From contig JADZDN010000063.1 in the NCBI GenBank assembly GCA_020851015.1, positions 1 through 49,466 on the forward strand: a stretch of 49,466 nt of DNA, in the 5' to 3' direction. The notes below the pieces were generated by a model, which was given only the letters and a program-made list of their open reading frames with translations, had not been told where the DNA came from and did no database searches. The position numbers and the translations under genes were made by a program. This DNA is from Alphaproteobacteria bacterium. GTDB taxonomy: Bacteria > Pseudomonadota > Alphaproteobacteria > JAEULC01. Position 1 is the stretch's first letter, and each line of letters starts with the position of its first letter. Positions 24,854 through 33,514 of this stretch are shown here, piece after piece.

Positions 24854-26917
24854 TCAAAGCACGTGGCACAGGCGCAGTGCGTCCAACACGGCTGCGTGGA
24901 CATTGCGGCTGGCGACGGCGTCGCCGATCCGGTGCAGCTCGAAGGCGGCGGCGCGGCCAGCGTGCGGCTGTGCGCGTCCCTCCAGCAGGGCATCGATGTC
25001 GGTCACCCCGTCATTCGCCGATCCGGCGCGGAGATCCTGGAACAGTTGGTCGGCGGGGATCGTGCCGTGCTCGACGATCACCTGGTCGGCCGCCAGTTCC
25101 GTGGCCTGCCGCGTCACCAGGTTGCGGAACACCGCGACCAGCCGGTTGCCCCGCCGCTCGATGCGCTCGATCTCGTGGTCGAAGCTCGTGGGCACGCCCA
25201 GCTCATAGGCGCGCTTCTTCCAGATCACGCGCTCGGCATAGGTCAATTCCTGCGCCAGTTGCGCGTCGATCGACACCAGCCTTACCTGGCGTCCCTGCGC
25301 GGCGGCCATTTCGACGACCTGTGGCGCGGGATGCCGGCCGGTGCCGTCATAGACGACGATATCGCCCGCCAGCGGCGTGGCGCCGCTCAGCGCGTCCCAC
25401 ACGCTGGTGCAGAGCTCGGCGCCGGGCAGCCAGGCGATGTCCGGGACGCCGCCGGTCGCGACGATCACCACGTCGGGCCGTTCGGCCAGGACCTCGGCAG
25501 CCTCGACTAGGCGGTTCAGCCGCACCTCGACGCCCAGGCGCGCCATCTCGCTGCGTCGCCAGTCGACGATGCCGACCAGGTCCTTACGCCAGCTCGCGCG
25601 CGCCGCCAGCAGGATCTGGCCGCCCAGCCGGTCGCCGGCCTCGAACAGCACGACCTTGTGCCCGCGCTCGCCCGAAACGCGCGCCGCCTCGAGCCCCGCG
25701 GGCCCGCCACCGACGATGATGACCTTGCGGCCGGGCCGGTCGGCGCGGGCAATGGTCTGGGGCAGGCTGGCCTCGCGCCCGGTCGCCGGATTGTGCAGGC
25801 AATGCGGCCGGTATTGCGATTGGCAGTGCGTGGCGCCGACGCAGGGGCGGATGCGGTCTTCCTGGCCGGCCTCCAGTTTCGCCACCAGGTTCGGTTCGGC
25901 GATCTGCGCGCGGGTCATCGCCACCATGTCCAGCAGCCCCTCGCGGATCGCGTGGCGGGCCGTCGCGATGTCGGCGATCCGCGCGGCGTGGAAAACCGGC
26001 AGTTTGACCGCCCGCTTGAACGCGCCGACCCGCTGCAGCCAGGGCGCGATCGGCGATGCCATGCCGGGCATATTGTCGACCGCCAGCCCGATCTCGGTGT
26101 CCATTCGGCCGTAGATCGCGTTGAAGAAGTCGAGCATGCCGGTCCGCTCGAAAATCTGGGCGATCGCCACGCATTCGTCGAATCCAAGCCCGCCGGCGGT
26201 ATCGCCCTCGTCGACCACGTAGCGGAAACCGACGATGAAGTCGTCGCCAGCCTGGCGGCGGATTTCCTCGAACACCATCAGGCCGAAGCGGCAGCGGTTC
26301 TCCAGCGAGCCGCCGAAGCGGTCGGTGCGCCGGTTCGTGTTGGGCGACAGGAACTGGCCGATCAAGTGGCCGCCCGCCAGCGTCTCGATGCCATCCAACC
26401 CGCCTTCCTTGCAGCGCCGCGCGGCCGCGCCGTAGGCCTTCACCACGCGGGCGATATCGTGCTCGTCCATCTCCTTCGGGAAGCTGCGGTGGAGCGTCTC
26501 GCGGATTGGCGACGGCGCAATGGTCGGCAGCCAGTTGGACGCATAGGGTTCGCCGCGCCGACCGAGATGGGTGATCTGGCACATCAGCGCCGCGCCGTGC
26601 GCATGGATACGGGACGAGAACTGCTGGAGATGCGGAATGATCGCGTCCGTGCCGACATTGAGCTGACGGAAGATGTTGGGCGAATCCGGCGCCACGTTCG
26701 ACGAACCACCGAACATGGTCAGCGCGATGCCGCCGCGCGCCTTGCTTTCGTGATAGCGCTGATAGCGCTCGACCGGCATGCCGTCCACCTCCAGCCCGCA
26801 GGCATGGCTCGTGCTCATGACGCGGTTCTTCAGCGTCAAATGGCGGATGCGGAAGGGCTGCAGCAGCGGGTCGCGGGCGATGGGCGCTTCGGATTGCGGC
26901 TTCATGCGTGCGGTCAT
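24854..26917 (-). CDS. OYE/trimethylamine-dehydrogenase-type flavoprotein, DgcA/StcD-like demethylase
   Basis: A 687-residue cytoplasmic flavoenzyme. The FMN barrel spans about 20-350 (RIRHLTLKNRVMSTSHACGL, RFGGSLENRCRFG). A [4Fe-4S] motif follows, then an FAD/NAD-type module at about 395-680 (KVIIVGGGPAGLEAARVSGERG). The cluster motif is Cys359, Ala362, Cys365, Cys373: the second of the four usual cysteines is alanine. As I recall, CVGA at this place also occurs in dimethylglycine demethylase DgcA and N-methylproline demethylase StcD, and the ending RIGDAVASRNVHAAVLDALRLC is like theirs. It therefore probably removes an N-methyl group oxidatively. The ATG at 26917 follows AAGGTAG. It sits 11 bp after the second Dpp-type operon on the same strand, so its substrate may enter by that route. 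Alternative: a reductase of the 2,4-dienoyl-CoA reductase group. Confidence 0.8.
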   Translation of the reverse strand: MTARMKPQSEAPIARDPLLQPFRIRHLTLKNRVMSTSHACGLEVDGMPVERYQRYHESKARGGIALTMFGGSSNVAPDSPNIFRQLNVGTDAIIPHLQQFSSRIHAHGAALMCQITHLGRRGEPYASNWLPTIAPSPIRETLHRSFPKEMDEHDIARVVKAYGAAARRCKEGGLDGIETLAGGHLIGQFLSPNTNRRTDRFGGSLENRCRFGLMVFEEIRRQAGDDFIVGFRYVVDEGDTAGGLGFDECVAIAQIFERTGMLDFFNAIYGRMDTEIGLAVDNMPGMASPIAPWLQRVGAFKRAVKLPVFHAARIADIATARHAIREGLLDMVAMTRAQIAEPNLVAKLEAGQEDRIRPCVGATHCQSQYRPHCLHNPATGREASLPQTIARADRPGRKVIIVGGGPAGLEAARVSGERGHKVVLFEAGDRLGGQILLAARASWRKDLVGIVDWRRSEMARLGVEVRLNRLVEAAEVLAERPDVVIVATGGVPDIAWLPGAELCTSVWDALSGATPLAGDIVVYDGTGRHPAPQVVEMAAAQGRQVRLVSIDAQLAQELTYAERVIWKKRAYELGVPTSFDHEIERIERRGNRLVAVFRNLVTRQATELAADQVIVEHGTIPADQLFQDLRAGSANDGVTDIDALLEGRAQPHAGRAAAFELHRIGDAVASRNVHAAVLDALRLCHVL

Positions 26918-26928
26918 GGTTCTACCTT

Positions 26929-27897
26929 TCAGACTCGATCGATCTCGCGCCAGCGGTGGCAGGCGACGTCGTGGTCGACGGTGACCGCCTCCATCGGCGG
27001 ATGGGCGGCGACGCAGACCTCGGCCGCATGCGGGCAGCGCGAGGCGTAGCGGCAGCCGGTCGCGGCGGGCGGGGCGAAGCTCGCGGGGCCGCCTTCGCCC
27101 CGCAGCTCGTCCTCCAGCGTGCCCAGCAGCGCGCATGTATAGGGATGGCGTGGCGCGTCGAAGATCTGGTCCACGGTACCCAGCTCGACCAGCTTGCCGA
27201 AATACATGACGCCGACGCGGTCGCAGAGGTAGCGTGCGACGTGCAGGTCGTGGGTGATGAAGATGATCGAGACGCCCAGCGAGTCGCGCACGTCCTTCAG
27301 CAGGTTCAGGATCTGGGCGCGGATCGACACGTCGAGCTTCGACACCGCCTCGTCGGCGACCAGCAGGCTGGGCGACAGGGTGAGCGCCCGCCCGATCGCG
27401 ACACGCTGCAATTGTCCCCCGGAGAGCTCGTGGGGAAAGCGGTCGCGGAACCCGGCCGGGAGCCCGACCCGCGCCAAAATCGCGTCCACCCGTTGCGAAA
27501 CCTCGCCGCGCGGACAGATGCGGTGCAGCCGCAGGGGGATTGCCAGCGCCTCGAACACCGTGTGGCGGGGGTTGAACGAGGACAGGGGGTCCTGGAACAC
27601 CATCTGCAAATCGCGCCGGAACGGCGCCAGGGCGCGTTCGCCCATGGCGGCCAGGTCGGCGCCGCGGAAGACGATGCGGCCCGCGGCCGGCTTGTAGAGG
27701 CGCAGCAGCGCCTTGGCGAGCGTGGTCTTGCCGCTGCCCGATTCTCCGACCAAGCCGAGCACCTCGCCGGGCGCGATGCCCAGGGACACGTCGTCGACCG
27801 CGCGGAACCGCGGGGACGTCCCGGCGTCCGGGCCGCGGGCGGCGAAGGCGACGGAGAGGTTCTCCAGCCGCAGCAAGGCTTCGCCCTGGGCGCTCAT
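26929..27897 (-). CDS. DppF/OppF-type ABC transporter ATP-binding protein (system 2)
   Basis: A 322-residue ATPase. Walker A GESGSGKT is at 51-58, the signature is LSGGQLQRVAIGRAL and the Walker B is LLVADEAVSKLD, where most relatives read DEPVSALD; the catalytic Glu is kept. The C-terminal HPY-type extension includes GCRYASRCPHAAEVC. The start is the ATG at 27897, overlapping the DppD stop (ATGA). Its stop lies 11 bp before the demethylase-type flavoprotein gene, which is probably co-transcribed. Confidence 0.92.
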   Translation of the reverse strand: MSAQGEALLRLENLSVAFAARGPDAGTSPRFRAVDDVSLGIAPGEVLGLVGESGSGKTTLAKALLRLYKPAAGRIVFRGADLAAMGERALAPFRRDLQMVFQDPLSSFNPRHTVFEALAIPLRLHRICPRGEVSQRVDAILARVGLPAGFRDRFPHELSGGQLQRVAIGRALTLSPSLLVADEAVSKLDVSIRAQILNLLKDVRDSLGVSIIFITHDLHVARYLCDRVGVMYFGKLVELGTVDQIFDAPRHPYTCALLGTLEDELRGEGGPASFAPPAATGCRYASRCPHAAEVCVAAHPPMEAVTVDHDVACHRWREIDRV

Positions 27898-28859
27898 GCC
27901 GGTTTCGCCAGGAAGCAGCGCGCGAGATGCGGCGCCGTACCGAACATCGGGGGCGCTTCCTCCCGGCAGCGTGCCATCACCTTCGCGCAGCGCGGCGCGA
28001 ACGGACACCCCGGCGGCGGCGAGACCAGGCTCGGCAGCTCGCCCGGAATCTCGGTCAGCCGCCTGACCTTCTGCTTGAGCGCCTGCGAGGTCGCCGTCAG
28101 GCCCTGCGTATAGGGATGGCGCGGCGCGTCGAACACGGCGCGGGTCGGACCCACCTCGACGATCTGGCCGGCGTACATCACCGCGATCCGGTCGCACAGC
28201 GCGGCGGCGATCGACATGTCGTGGGTGATGAAGATGAAGGCGGCATTCAGGCGGTCGCGCAGCTTGCGGAACAGGGCCACGATCTGGCGCTCGACGATGT
28301 TGTCGAGGTTGGTCGTCGGCTCGTCGGCGATCACCAGCTCCGGCTCCAGCGCCAGCACCATCGCGATCAGGATGCGCTGCGCCATGCCGCCCGAGAGCTG
28401 GTGCGGGTAGAGGCGCAGCACGCGCTCGGGATGCGGGATGCCGACGGCGGACAAGGCATCACGCGCGCCCGACTGCCAGCCCTTTTCCGACCCGTGCCGC
28501 CGGCGGGCGATCTCGCGCAGGTGCCAGTCCACCCGCTTGGCCGGATTGAAGGCGCCGACGGGGTTCTGGAAGATCATCGCCAGGCTGAGGCCGCGCAGCG
28601 GCTGGAACGCATCCTCGTCGAGGTCCTGGAGCTCGCGGCCCTTGAACCGCATCGCGGCGCTGGAGACCGCGGCATTGCCCGGCAGCAGGCGCAGGATCGA
28701 CAGGCCGGTCACGGTCTTGCCCGACCCCGATTCCCCGATCAGCCCCAGCACCTCGGCGGGCGCCACGTAGAGGTCGACGCCGCGCACCACCTCGACGGCG
28801 CCGCCCTGAAGTTGAAACCGCGTGCGCAGGTCGCGCACCTCCAGCACCAGGTCGCTCAT
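27894..28859 (-). CDS. DppD/OppD-type ABC transporter ATP-binding protein (system 2)
   Basis: A 321-residue ATPase. Walker A GESGSGKT is at 42-49, the signature is LSGGMAQRILIAMVL and the Walker B is LVIADEPTTNLD. A C-terminal peptide-transporter extension has GCPFAPRCAKVMARC. It overlaps both neighbours by 4 bp (ATGA at 28856 and 27894), so translation of the whole set is coupled. Confidence 0.93.
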   Translation of the reverse strand: MSDLVLEVRDLRTRFQLQGGAVEVVRGVDLYVAPAEVLGLIGESGSGKTVTGLSILRLLPGNAAVSSAAMRFKGRELQDLDEDAFQPLRGLSLAMIFQNPVGAFNPAKRVDWHLREIARRRHGSEKGWQSGARDALSAVGIPHPERVLRLYPHQLSGGMAQRILIAMVLALEPELVIADEPTTNLDNIVERQIVALFRKLRDRLNAAFIFITHDMSIAAALCDRIAVMYAGQIVEVGPTRAVFDAPRHPYTQGLTATSQALKQKVRRLTEIPGELPSLVSPPPGCPFAPRCAKVMARCREEAPPMFGTAPHLARCFLAKPA

Positions 28860-29722
28860 TGCTCGACGCGCTGGCGCAGGCGCGGGTCCATCAGGTCGCG
28901 CAGCCCGTCGCCGAAGAGGTTGAGCCCCAGCAGGGCGATCGAGATGGCGAGGCCGGTCAGGGTCAGCACCCAGGGGCCGCGCTGGAAATACTCGCGCCCG
29001 TCGGCCATGATGACGCCCAGCGAGGGCGTCGGCGGCTGCACCCCGACGCCGAGGAAGCTCAGTCCCGCCTCGATGATGATGCCGAAGGCGACGCCGATCG
29101 TCGCCTGGACGATCAGCGGGGCGGCGATGTTGGGCAGGATCTCGCGGCCGAGGATGCGCGGGGTGGACTGCGCCATCAGCCGGGCGGCCTGGACGTACGG
29201 TTCCTCGCGCACCAGCATGGTCATGTTGCGCGCGAGGCGCGCGAAGATCGGGAAGTAGATCAAAGCGATCGCCAGCACGACGTTCACGGTGCCGAACCCC
29301 AGCACGACCATCAGGAACAGCGCCAATACGAAGGCGGGAAACGCGAACAGCAGGTCGGCCGTGCGCATCAGCAGCATGTCGGCATAGCCGCCCTTGTAGG
29401 CGGCCGTCATGCCGGCCGCGGTGCCCAGCAGCGCCGCCTGCAGCACGCCGGCGCCGCTGACCACCAGCGAGACGCGCGCGCCGTAGAGGACGCGGGTCAG
29501 CACGTCGCGGCCGAAGGAATCGGTGCCGAAGGGATGCGCCAGGGACGGCGGCGACAGCAGGTTGAAAAAGTCCGCCTCGTTCGGCCCATAGGGCATCAGG
29601 GCCGCGCCGGGCAGGATGGCCACGAGCACGAGCATGCTGATGCCGGCGCCGATCAGCGCCGTGGTGCTGCCGGTCAGCGACTGCAGCACATGGCCATGGC
29701 GTTTGCGCGCCGGGCGGCTCAC
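28856..29722 (-). CDS. DppC/OppC-type ABC transporter permease (system 2)
   Basis: A 288-residue permease of ordinary DppC length, unlike the enlarged one of system 1. The N-terminal helix (STTALIGAGISMLVLVAIL) is followed by HPFGTDSFGRDVLTRVLYGARVSL and five more helices. The coupling loop is VQAARLMAQSTPRILGREILPNI, and the ending DGLRDLMDPRLRQRVEQ is typical. It overlaps the DppB gene by 4 bp. Confidence 0.93.
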   Translation of the reverse strand: MSRPARKRHGHVLQSLTGSTTALIGAGISMLVLVAILPGAALMPYGPNEADFFNLLSPPSLAHPFGTDSFGRDVLTRVLYGARVSLVVSGAGVLQAALLGTAAGMTAAYKGGYADMLLMRTADLLFAFPAFVLALFLMVVLGFGTVNVVLAIALIYFPIFARLARNMTMLVREEPYVQAARLMAQSTPRILGREILPNIAAPLIVQATIGVAFGIIIEAGLSFLGVGVQPPTPSLGVIMADGREYFQRGPWVLTLTGLAISIALLGLNLFGDGLRDLMDPRLRQRVEQ

Positions 29723-30675
29723 AGCGACCGCCGGGGATCGAGCGCGGCGCAGGCCAGGTCGACCAGCACGTTGACCGTCAGCACGACGCCCAGAAAGATC
29801 ACGGTGCAGGCCTGCACCGTCGGGTAGTCGCGCGCGAAGGCGGCGTCGACCGCCAGCGAGCCCAGGCCCTGGATGCCGAAAATCCGCTCGATCACCACCA
29901 CCCCGCCCAGCAGGTAGCGCACCTGCAACCCGATCACCGTCACATAGGGAATCAGCGCGTTGCGGAAGATGTAGTTGCGGAACACGAACCGCGGGGCGAA
30001 GCCGAACGAGCGCGCGACGACCACGTATTCCTTGGCCGCGGCCTCGAGCAGCGAGGTGCGCAGCATGCGCGCGAAGACCGCCGCCATCGGCGCGGCGATC
30101 GCGACCGCCGGCAGAAATCCACTGTAGAGCGCGGCGGAGACGGAGTCGACCGGCGAGGTGAAGCCATAGGCGGGAAACAGCCGCCAGCCCAGCGCGAACG
30201 CGAACACCAGTACGTAGCTCAACCAGAAATCGGGCATCGAGATGCCCAGCACGGCCACCGAGGTCGCCACCGTGTCGGCGGCGCGGCCGCGATAGAGGGC
30301 CGCGATCGTGCCCATGGTGAGGGAAACCGCCACCGCGATCGCGACGGCGTAGAGGCCGACGAACGCGGTTATCGGCAACCGCGCGGCGACGAGTTCCGAG
30401 ATGGGGATGCCGCCGGCGATCGTCAGCGAGCGCCCGAAATCGCCGCGCAGCAGGCCGCCGAGCCAGTAGAGGAATTGCCCGACCAGCGGTTCGTCAAGGT
30501 GGTACTTCTGGCGGAACGCGGCCACGGCCTCCGGCCGCGCGTTCTCGCCCAGCACCGACAGCGCGGGATCGCCCGGCGCCGCCTTCATGACGATGAACAC
30601 CAGCAGCGCGCCGACCAGGATCGTCGCCAGCGCGCCGGCCAGCCGGCCTGCTATGTAGAGCGCCGTTCTCGACAA
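29719..30675 (-). CDS. DppB/OppB-type ABC transporter permease (system 2)
   Basis: A 318-residue permease with six membrane segments. Family landmarks are VFIVMKAAPGDPALSVLGENA near the N-terminus, the coupling loop VVARSFGFAPRFVFRNYIFRNALIP, and the C-terminal LDPRRSL. It follows the binding-protein gene across an 88-bp gap that contains a strong hairpin. With DppC it forms the pore. Confidence 0.92.
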   Translation of the reverse strand: MSRTALYIAGRLAGALATILVGALLVFIVMKAAPGDPALSVLGENARPEAVAAFRQKYHLDEPLVGQFLYWLGGLLRGDFGRSLTIAGGIPISELVAARLPITAFVGLYAVAIAVAVSLTMGTIAALYRGRAADTVATSVAVLGISMPDFWLSYVLVFAFALGWRLFPAYGFTSPVDSVSAALYSGFLPAVAIAAPMAAVFARMLRTSLLEAAAKEYVVVARSFGFAPRFVFRNYIFRNALIPYVTVIGLQVRYLLGGVVVIERIFGIQGLGSLAVDAAFARDYPTVQACTVIFLGVVLTVNVLVDLACAALDPRRSL

Positions 30676-30693
30676 TGTCGTTCCCGCGGCCCT

Positions 30694-30728
30694 GCCGGAC
30701 GAGGCACGTCGAAAAGTGCCCGTCCGGC
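30694..30728 (-). other. Strong intercistronic hairpin, Dpp-type system 2
   Basis: GCCGGACG (30694-30701) plus GGCAC (30703-30707) pair with GTGCC (30716-30720) plus CGTCCGGC (30721-30728). This gives a 13-bp stem with one bulged base and an 8-nt loop. It lies between the binding-protein gene and the permease gene, with no T-run on the transcribed strand. It probably sets the ratio of receptor to membrane parts. Confidence 0.7.
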
Positions 30729-30763
30729 GGTCGCCAAGCGCGCGCTGCGGCGGTGCCCGCGCG

Positions 30764-32338
30764 TCATCCCATCTTGATAAAGCCGAACTGGTCGCCGAAG
30801 TTGGAATAGGGAAGCTGCGTGAAGCCCTGCACCTTGGTCGTCATCAGATTGTGGATGTTCGAGCAGAAGCAGGGCAGCACCGCGGCCTCGCCGATCGCGA
30901 TGTCTTCCGCCTGCTTGTACAGCGCGCCGCGCTTGGCGAGATCCAGCTCGGCCCGCGCCTTCTCGGCCAGCTCGTCCACCTTCGGATTGCTGTAGCCATA
31001 GAAGTTCCGCCATCCCTTGGTGTGCAGGATCTCGCCGACATACTCGTCGGGATCGACCGGGCCCAACCAGCCCCAGACCGATCCATTGAAATCGCCCGAG
31101 CGCTGGCGCTGGTAGACCGTGTTGGCCTCGTTGACCTCGACCGTGAAGTTGGTGCCCAGCACCTGGTTCACCTGCAGCGCCCACACCTCGATGATGCGCT
31201 TCCACCAGCTCGAGCCCCAGGTCAGGATCGGGACGGAGATCTTCTCCTTCGCGTATTTCGACTTCGCCAGCTCGGCCTTGGCGCGCTCGGGGTTGAAGGC
31301 GGACATCTCGCGCACTTTCGGCTCGTAGGCCCAGGCCAGCGACGGCGGGATCAGCCCGTGCGACGCGACTCCCTCGCCGAACAGCACGACCTTGACCATC
31401 GCGTTGCGGTCGAAGGCCAGCGACACGGCGCGCCGGAAGTTGACGTCGTCGAACGGCGGCTTGCGCAGGTTCATCGACACGAAGCGGCAGTTCATGCCGG
31501 GCTGCTTCAGCACCTTCAGAGTCTTGTCCTGTTCCAGCGTCGGAATGTCGGCGAAGGGCGCCGTGCTGGTTAGGTCGATCTGGCCGCCCTTCAGCGCGGT
31601 GACGCCGCTCGATTCCTCGGCGATCAGCGGAATCTCGACGGTGGCCAGGCTCGGCTGACCGGCGACGAAGTAGCCGTCATGCGCCTCCAGGATCAGGCTC
31701 TCGTTCGCCTTCCACGACTTCAGCTTGAAGGCGCCGGTGCCGATCGGGGCCTTGCCGAAGGCCTCGTTGCCCATGGCGGTCACCGCCTTGCGCGGAACGA
31801 TCTGCGTGCCCGTGCGGGTATTGGTCAGGAAGGCCAGCAGCGGGGCGAAGGGCTGCTTGGTCACGATGTCGACCGTGTAAGGGTCGACGATCTTGACGTC
31901 CTGCACCTCGGAAACCTTGCCCTTGTTGGCCGATGCGAATTTCTCGTCCTGCAGCCGCTCGATCGTGAACTTCACGTCGTCGGCGGTGAACTCGCTGCCG
32001 TCGTGGAACTTCACGCCCTTGCGCAGCTTGAACTGCAGCGTGTTGCCGCCCGTCGCGGTGAAGGATTCGGCGAGGTCGGGCACGACCTCCATCTTGCCGT
32101 TGAACTTGACCAGCGCGTTGAACAGCGCCCAGACGACATAGGCTTCGGGGATCAGCGAGTGCTTGCCGGGGTCCAGCGTGTTGATGACGTTGTAGCCGGT
32201 GATGCCTGCCCGCAGCGTGCCGGCGGCCGCCCGGGCGGGACGCGTGAGCCAGGGCGCCGCGGCGCTTGCGGCTGCCATACCGGCGCCCGTAGCCAGCACG
32301 GTGCGCCGGCCGATGCCTTTAAGCTGGGATTTCATCAT
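30764..32338 (-). CDS. Peptide-type (SBP family 5) ABC binding protein, Tat-type signal (system 2)
   Basis: A 524-residue periplasmic receptor. The N-terminus has a twin-arginine pattern (GIGRRTVLATGAG, Arg11-Arg12) and an Ala-rich region with cleavage near residue 37 (PARA), suggesting export in folded form. Family 5 landmarks are TLQFKLRKGVKFHDGSEFTADDVKFTIERL and NFRRAVSLAFDRNAMVKVVLFGEG. The ATG at 32338 follows GGGGGAGA; the next codon is also Met. A candidate promoter lies upstream at 32475-32502, and the LysR gene is upstream on the same strand. The ligand may be a dipeptide or an N-methylated amino compound, given the flavoprotein at the end of the operon. Confidence 0.9.
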   Translation of the reverse strand: MMKSQLKGIGRRTVLATGAGMAAASAAAPWLTRPARAAAGTLRAGITGYNVINTLDPGKHSLIPEAYVVWALFNALVKFNGKMEVVPDLAESFTATGGNTLQFKLRKGVKFHDGSEFTADDVKFTIERLQDEKFASANKGKVSEVQDVKIVDPYTVDIVTKQPFAPLLAFLTNTRTGTQIVPRKAVTAMGNEAFGKAPIGTGAFKLKSWKANESLILEAHDGYFVAGQPSLATVEIPLIAEESSGVTALKGGQIDLTSTAPFADIPTLEQDKTLKVLKQPGMNCRFVSMNLRKPPFDDVNFRRAVSLAFDRNAMVKVVLFGEGVASHGLIPPSLAWAYEPKVREMSAFNPERAKAELAKSKYAKEKISVPILTWGSSWWKRIIEVWALQVNQVLGTNFTVEVNEANTVYQRQRSGDFNGSVWGWLGPVDPDEYVGEILHTKGWRNFYGYSNPKVDELAEKARAELDLAKRGALYKQAEDIAIGEAAVLPCFCSNIHNLMTTKVQGFTQLPYSNFGDQFGFIKMG

Positions 32339-32474
32339 AGCATTCTCCCCCAAGACCTGTTTGTTACATTCACGGCCCGTCCGCGAGCCGTGCGTCCCCA
32401 TTCCGATGGCATGATGGCCAGCGGTTGCTTCGCCGGTCAAATGCCGCAGCATGCCGGACCTATAACCCAATGTA

Positions 32475-32502
32475 ATACTAATCCGCCACCGGCCTGTGGC
32501 AA
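32475..32502 (-). promoter_or_regulatory. Candidate promoter of Dpp-type operon 2
   Basis: On the minus strand TTGCCA (32502-32497), a 16-bp spacer and TAGTAT (32480-32475), within an AT-richer patch just after the LysR stop. This gives a leader of about 130 nt before the binding-protein ATG. The leader also holds a smaller dyad (CACGGC and GCCGTG). By-eye match. Confidence 0.4.
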
Positions 32503-32507
32503 GATCG

Positions 32508-33413
32508 TCATCGCCGCGCCGCCGGGCGGAGCAATGCGTTCCGCCGGCGGCGCAGCACGGCCAGGAACGCACGCGCCACGCGGGAGAGGGGCCGGTGGGT
32601 CGGATAGAGGATGCCGAGACGGAATTCGACGCGGGGCCAGAACGGCACGGCGACGATGCCTCGCCCGGCATAGTCCGCTGCCGTGAATGGATCGACCAGG
32701 CCAACCCCCATGCCGCGCGCCACCATCTCGCACAGCACGGCATTCACCTGGGTCTCTGCGACGAGCCGACGAACGATGCCGGCGCGCTCGAACACGCGGT
32801 CGACCATGTGGCGGCCAACCTGGTCGCGGGTCAGCGCAATGAAGGCGGCTTCATGAAGATCGGAAGGCCGGACTTGATCGCGCGCAGCCAACGGGTGGTC
32901 CTGGGGCACGGCCAGGAATTCGGGCGCTCGGCAGAATACCTCGGTCTCCAGGCCGGTGCGGCGGAACGGGAACTCGCCGATGCCCAGGTCGACGTGCTGT
33001 GCGGCGACGCTCTCCTCGACGCGGGCGGAGATATTGACCTCGGCCGTAACCGTGACCTGCGGGTGCAGGCGATGGAATTCCTCGATCGCCGCCGGCAGAA
33101 ACCCGAGTCCGATCGCCGGCAGGGCGGAGACGAACAGGTGCCCGGCCTGCGCCGTACCGATCGCTGCTGCGACCTCGCGGATCTGGTCCAGCGAGACGAA
33201 GGTGCGTTCAATCTGATCGTGCAGCAGCATGGCTTCGGCGGTCGGCGCGAGCCTGCCCGAGCTGCGGTCGAACAGCGTGAGCTTGAGTTCCTTCTCCAGC
33301 CGCCCGATCAGCCGGCTGACCGCGGGCTGCGATACGCCCAGAAGGAGGGCGGCGCCGCTCACGGTCCTGGCCAGCATGGTGGCGCGGAACGCCTCAAGCT
33401 GCCTGACGAACAT
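32508..33413 (-). CDS. LysR-family transcriptional regulator
   Basis: A 301-residue regulator. Residues about 1-62 form the LysR winged helix-turn-helix (FRATMLARTVSGAALLLGVSQPAVSRLIGRLEKELKLTLFDR). The rest is a two-lobed effector domain (HLFVSALPAIGLGFLPAAI, VDLGIGEFPF, VARGMGVGLVDPF). It is divergent from the GlpD-type gene (101-bp gap) and upstream of the Dpp-type operon 2 on the same strand, so either or both are likely targets. Members of this branch often control amino-acid and opine catabolism; the effector is not known. Confidence 0.9.
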   Translation of the reverse strand: MFVRQLEAFRATMLARTVSGAALLLGVSQPAVSRLIGRLEKELKLTLFDRSSGRLAPTAEAMLLHDQIERTFVSLDQIREVAAAIGTAQAGHLFVSALPAIGLGFLPAAIEEFHRLHPQVTVTAEVNISARVEESVAAQHVDLGIGEFPFRRTGLETEVFCRAPEFLAVPQDHPLAARDQVRPSDLHEAAFIALTRDQVGRHMVDRVFERAGIVRRLVAETQVNAVLCEMVARGMGVGLVDPFTAADYAGRGIVAVPFWPRVEFRLGILYPTHRPLSRVARAFLAVLRRRRNALLRPAARR

Positions 33414-33514
33414 CGTTCGAACTTCCGCCGTTTGCCGTCGCTGCCACCGCTCTATAGCCCAGCGCCGCGCCGGGCGGCACCCGCAATCGCCCTATCCTGC
33501 CGGAGAAAACGCCG

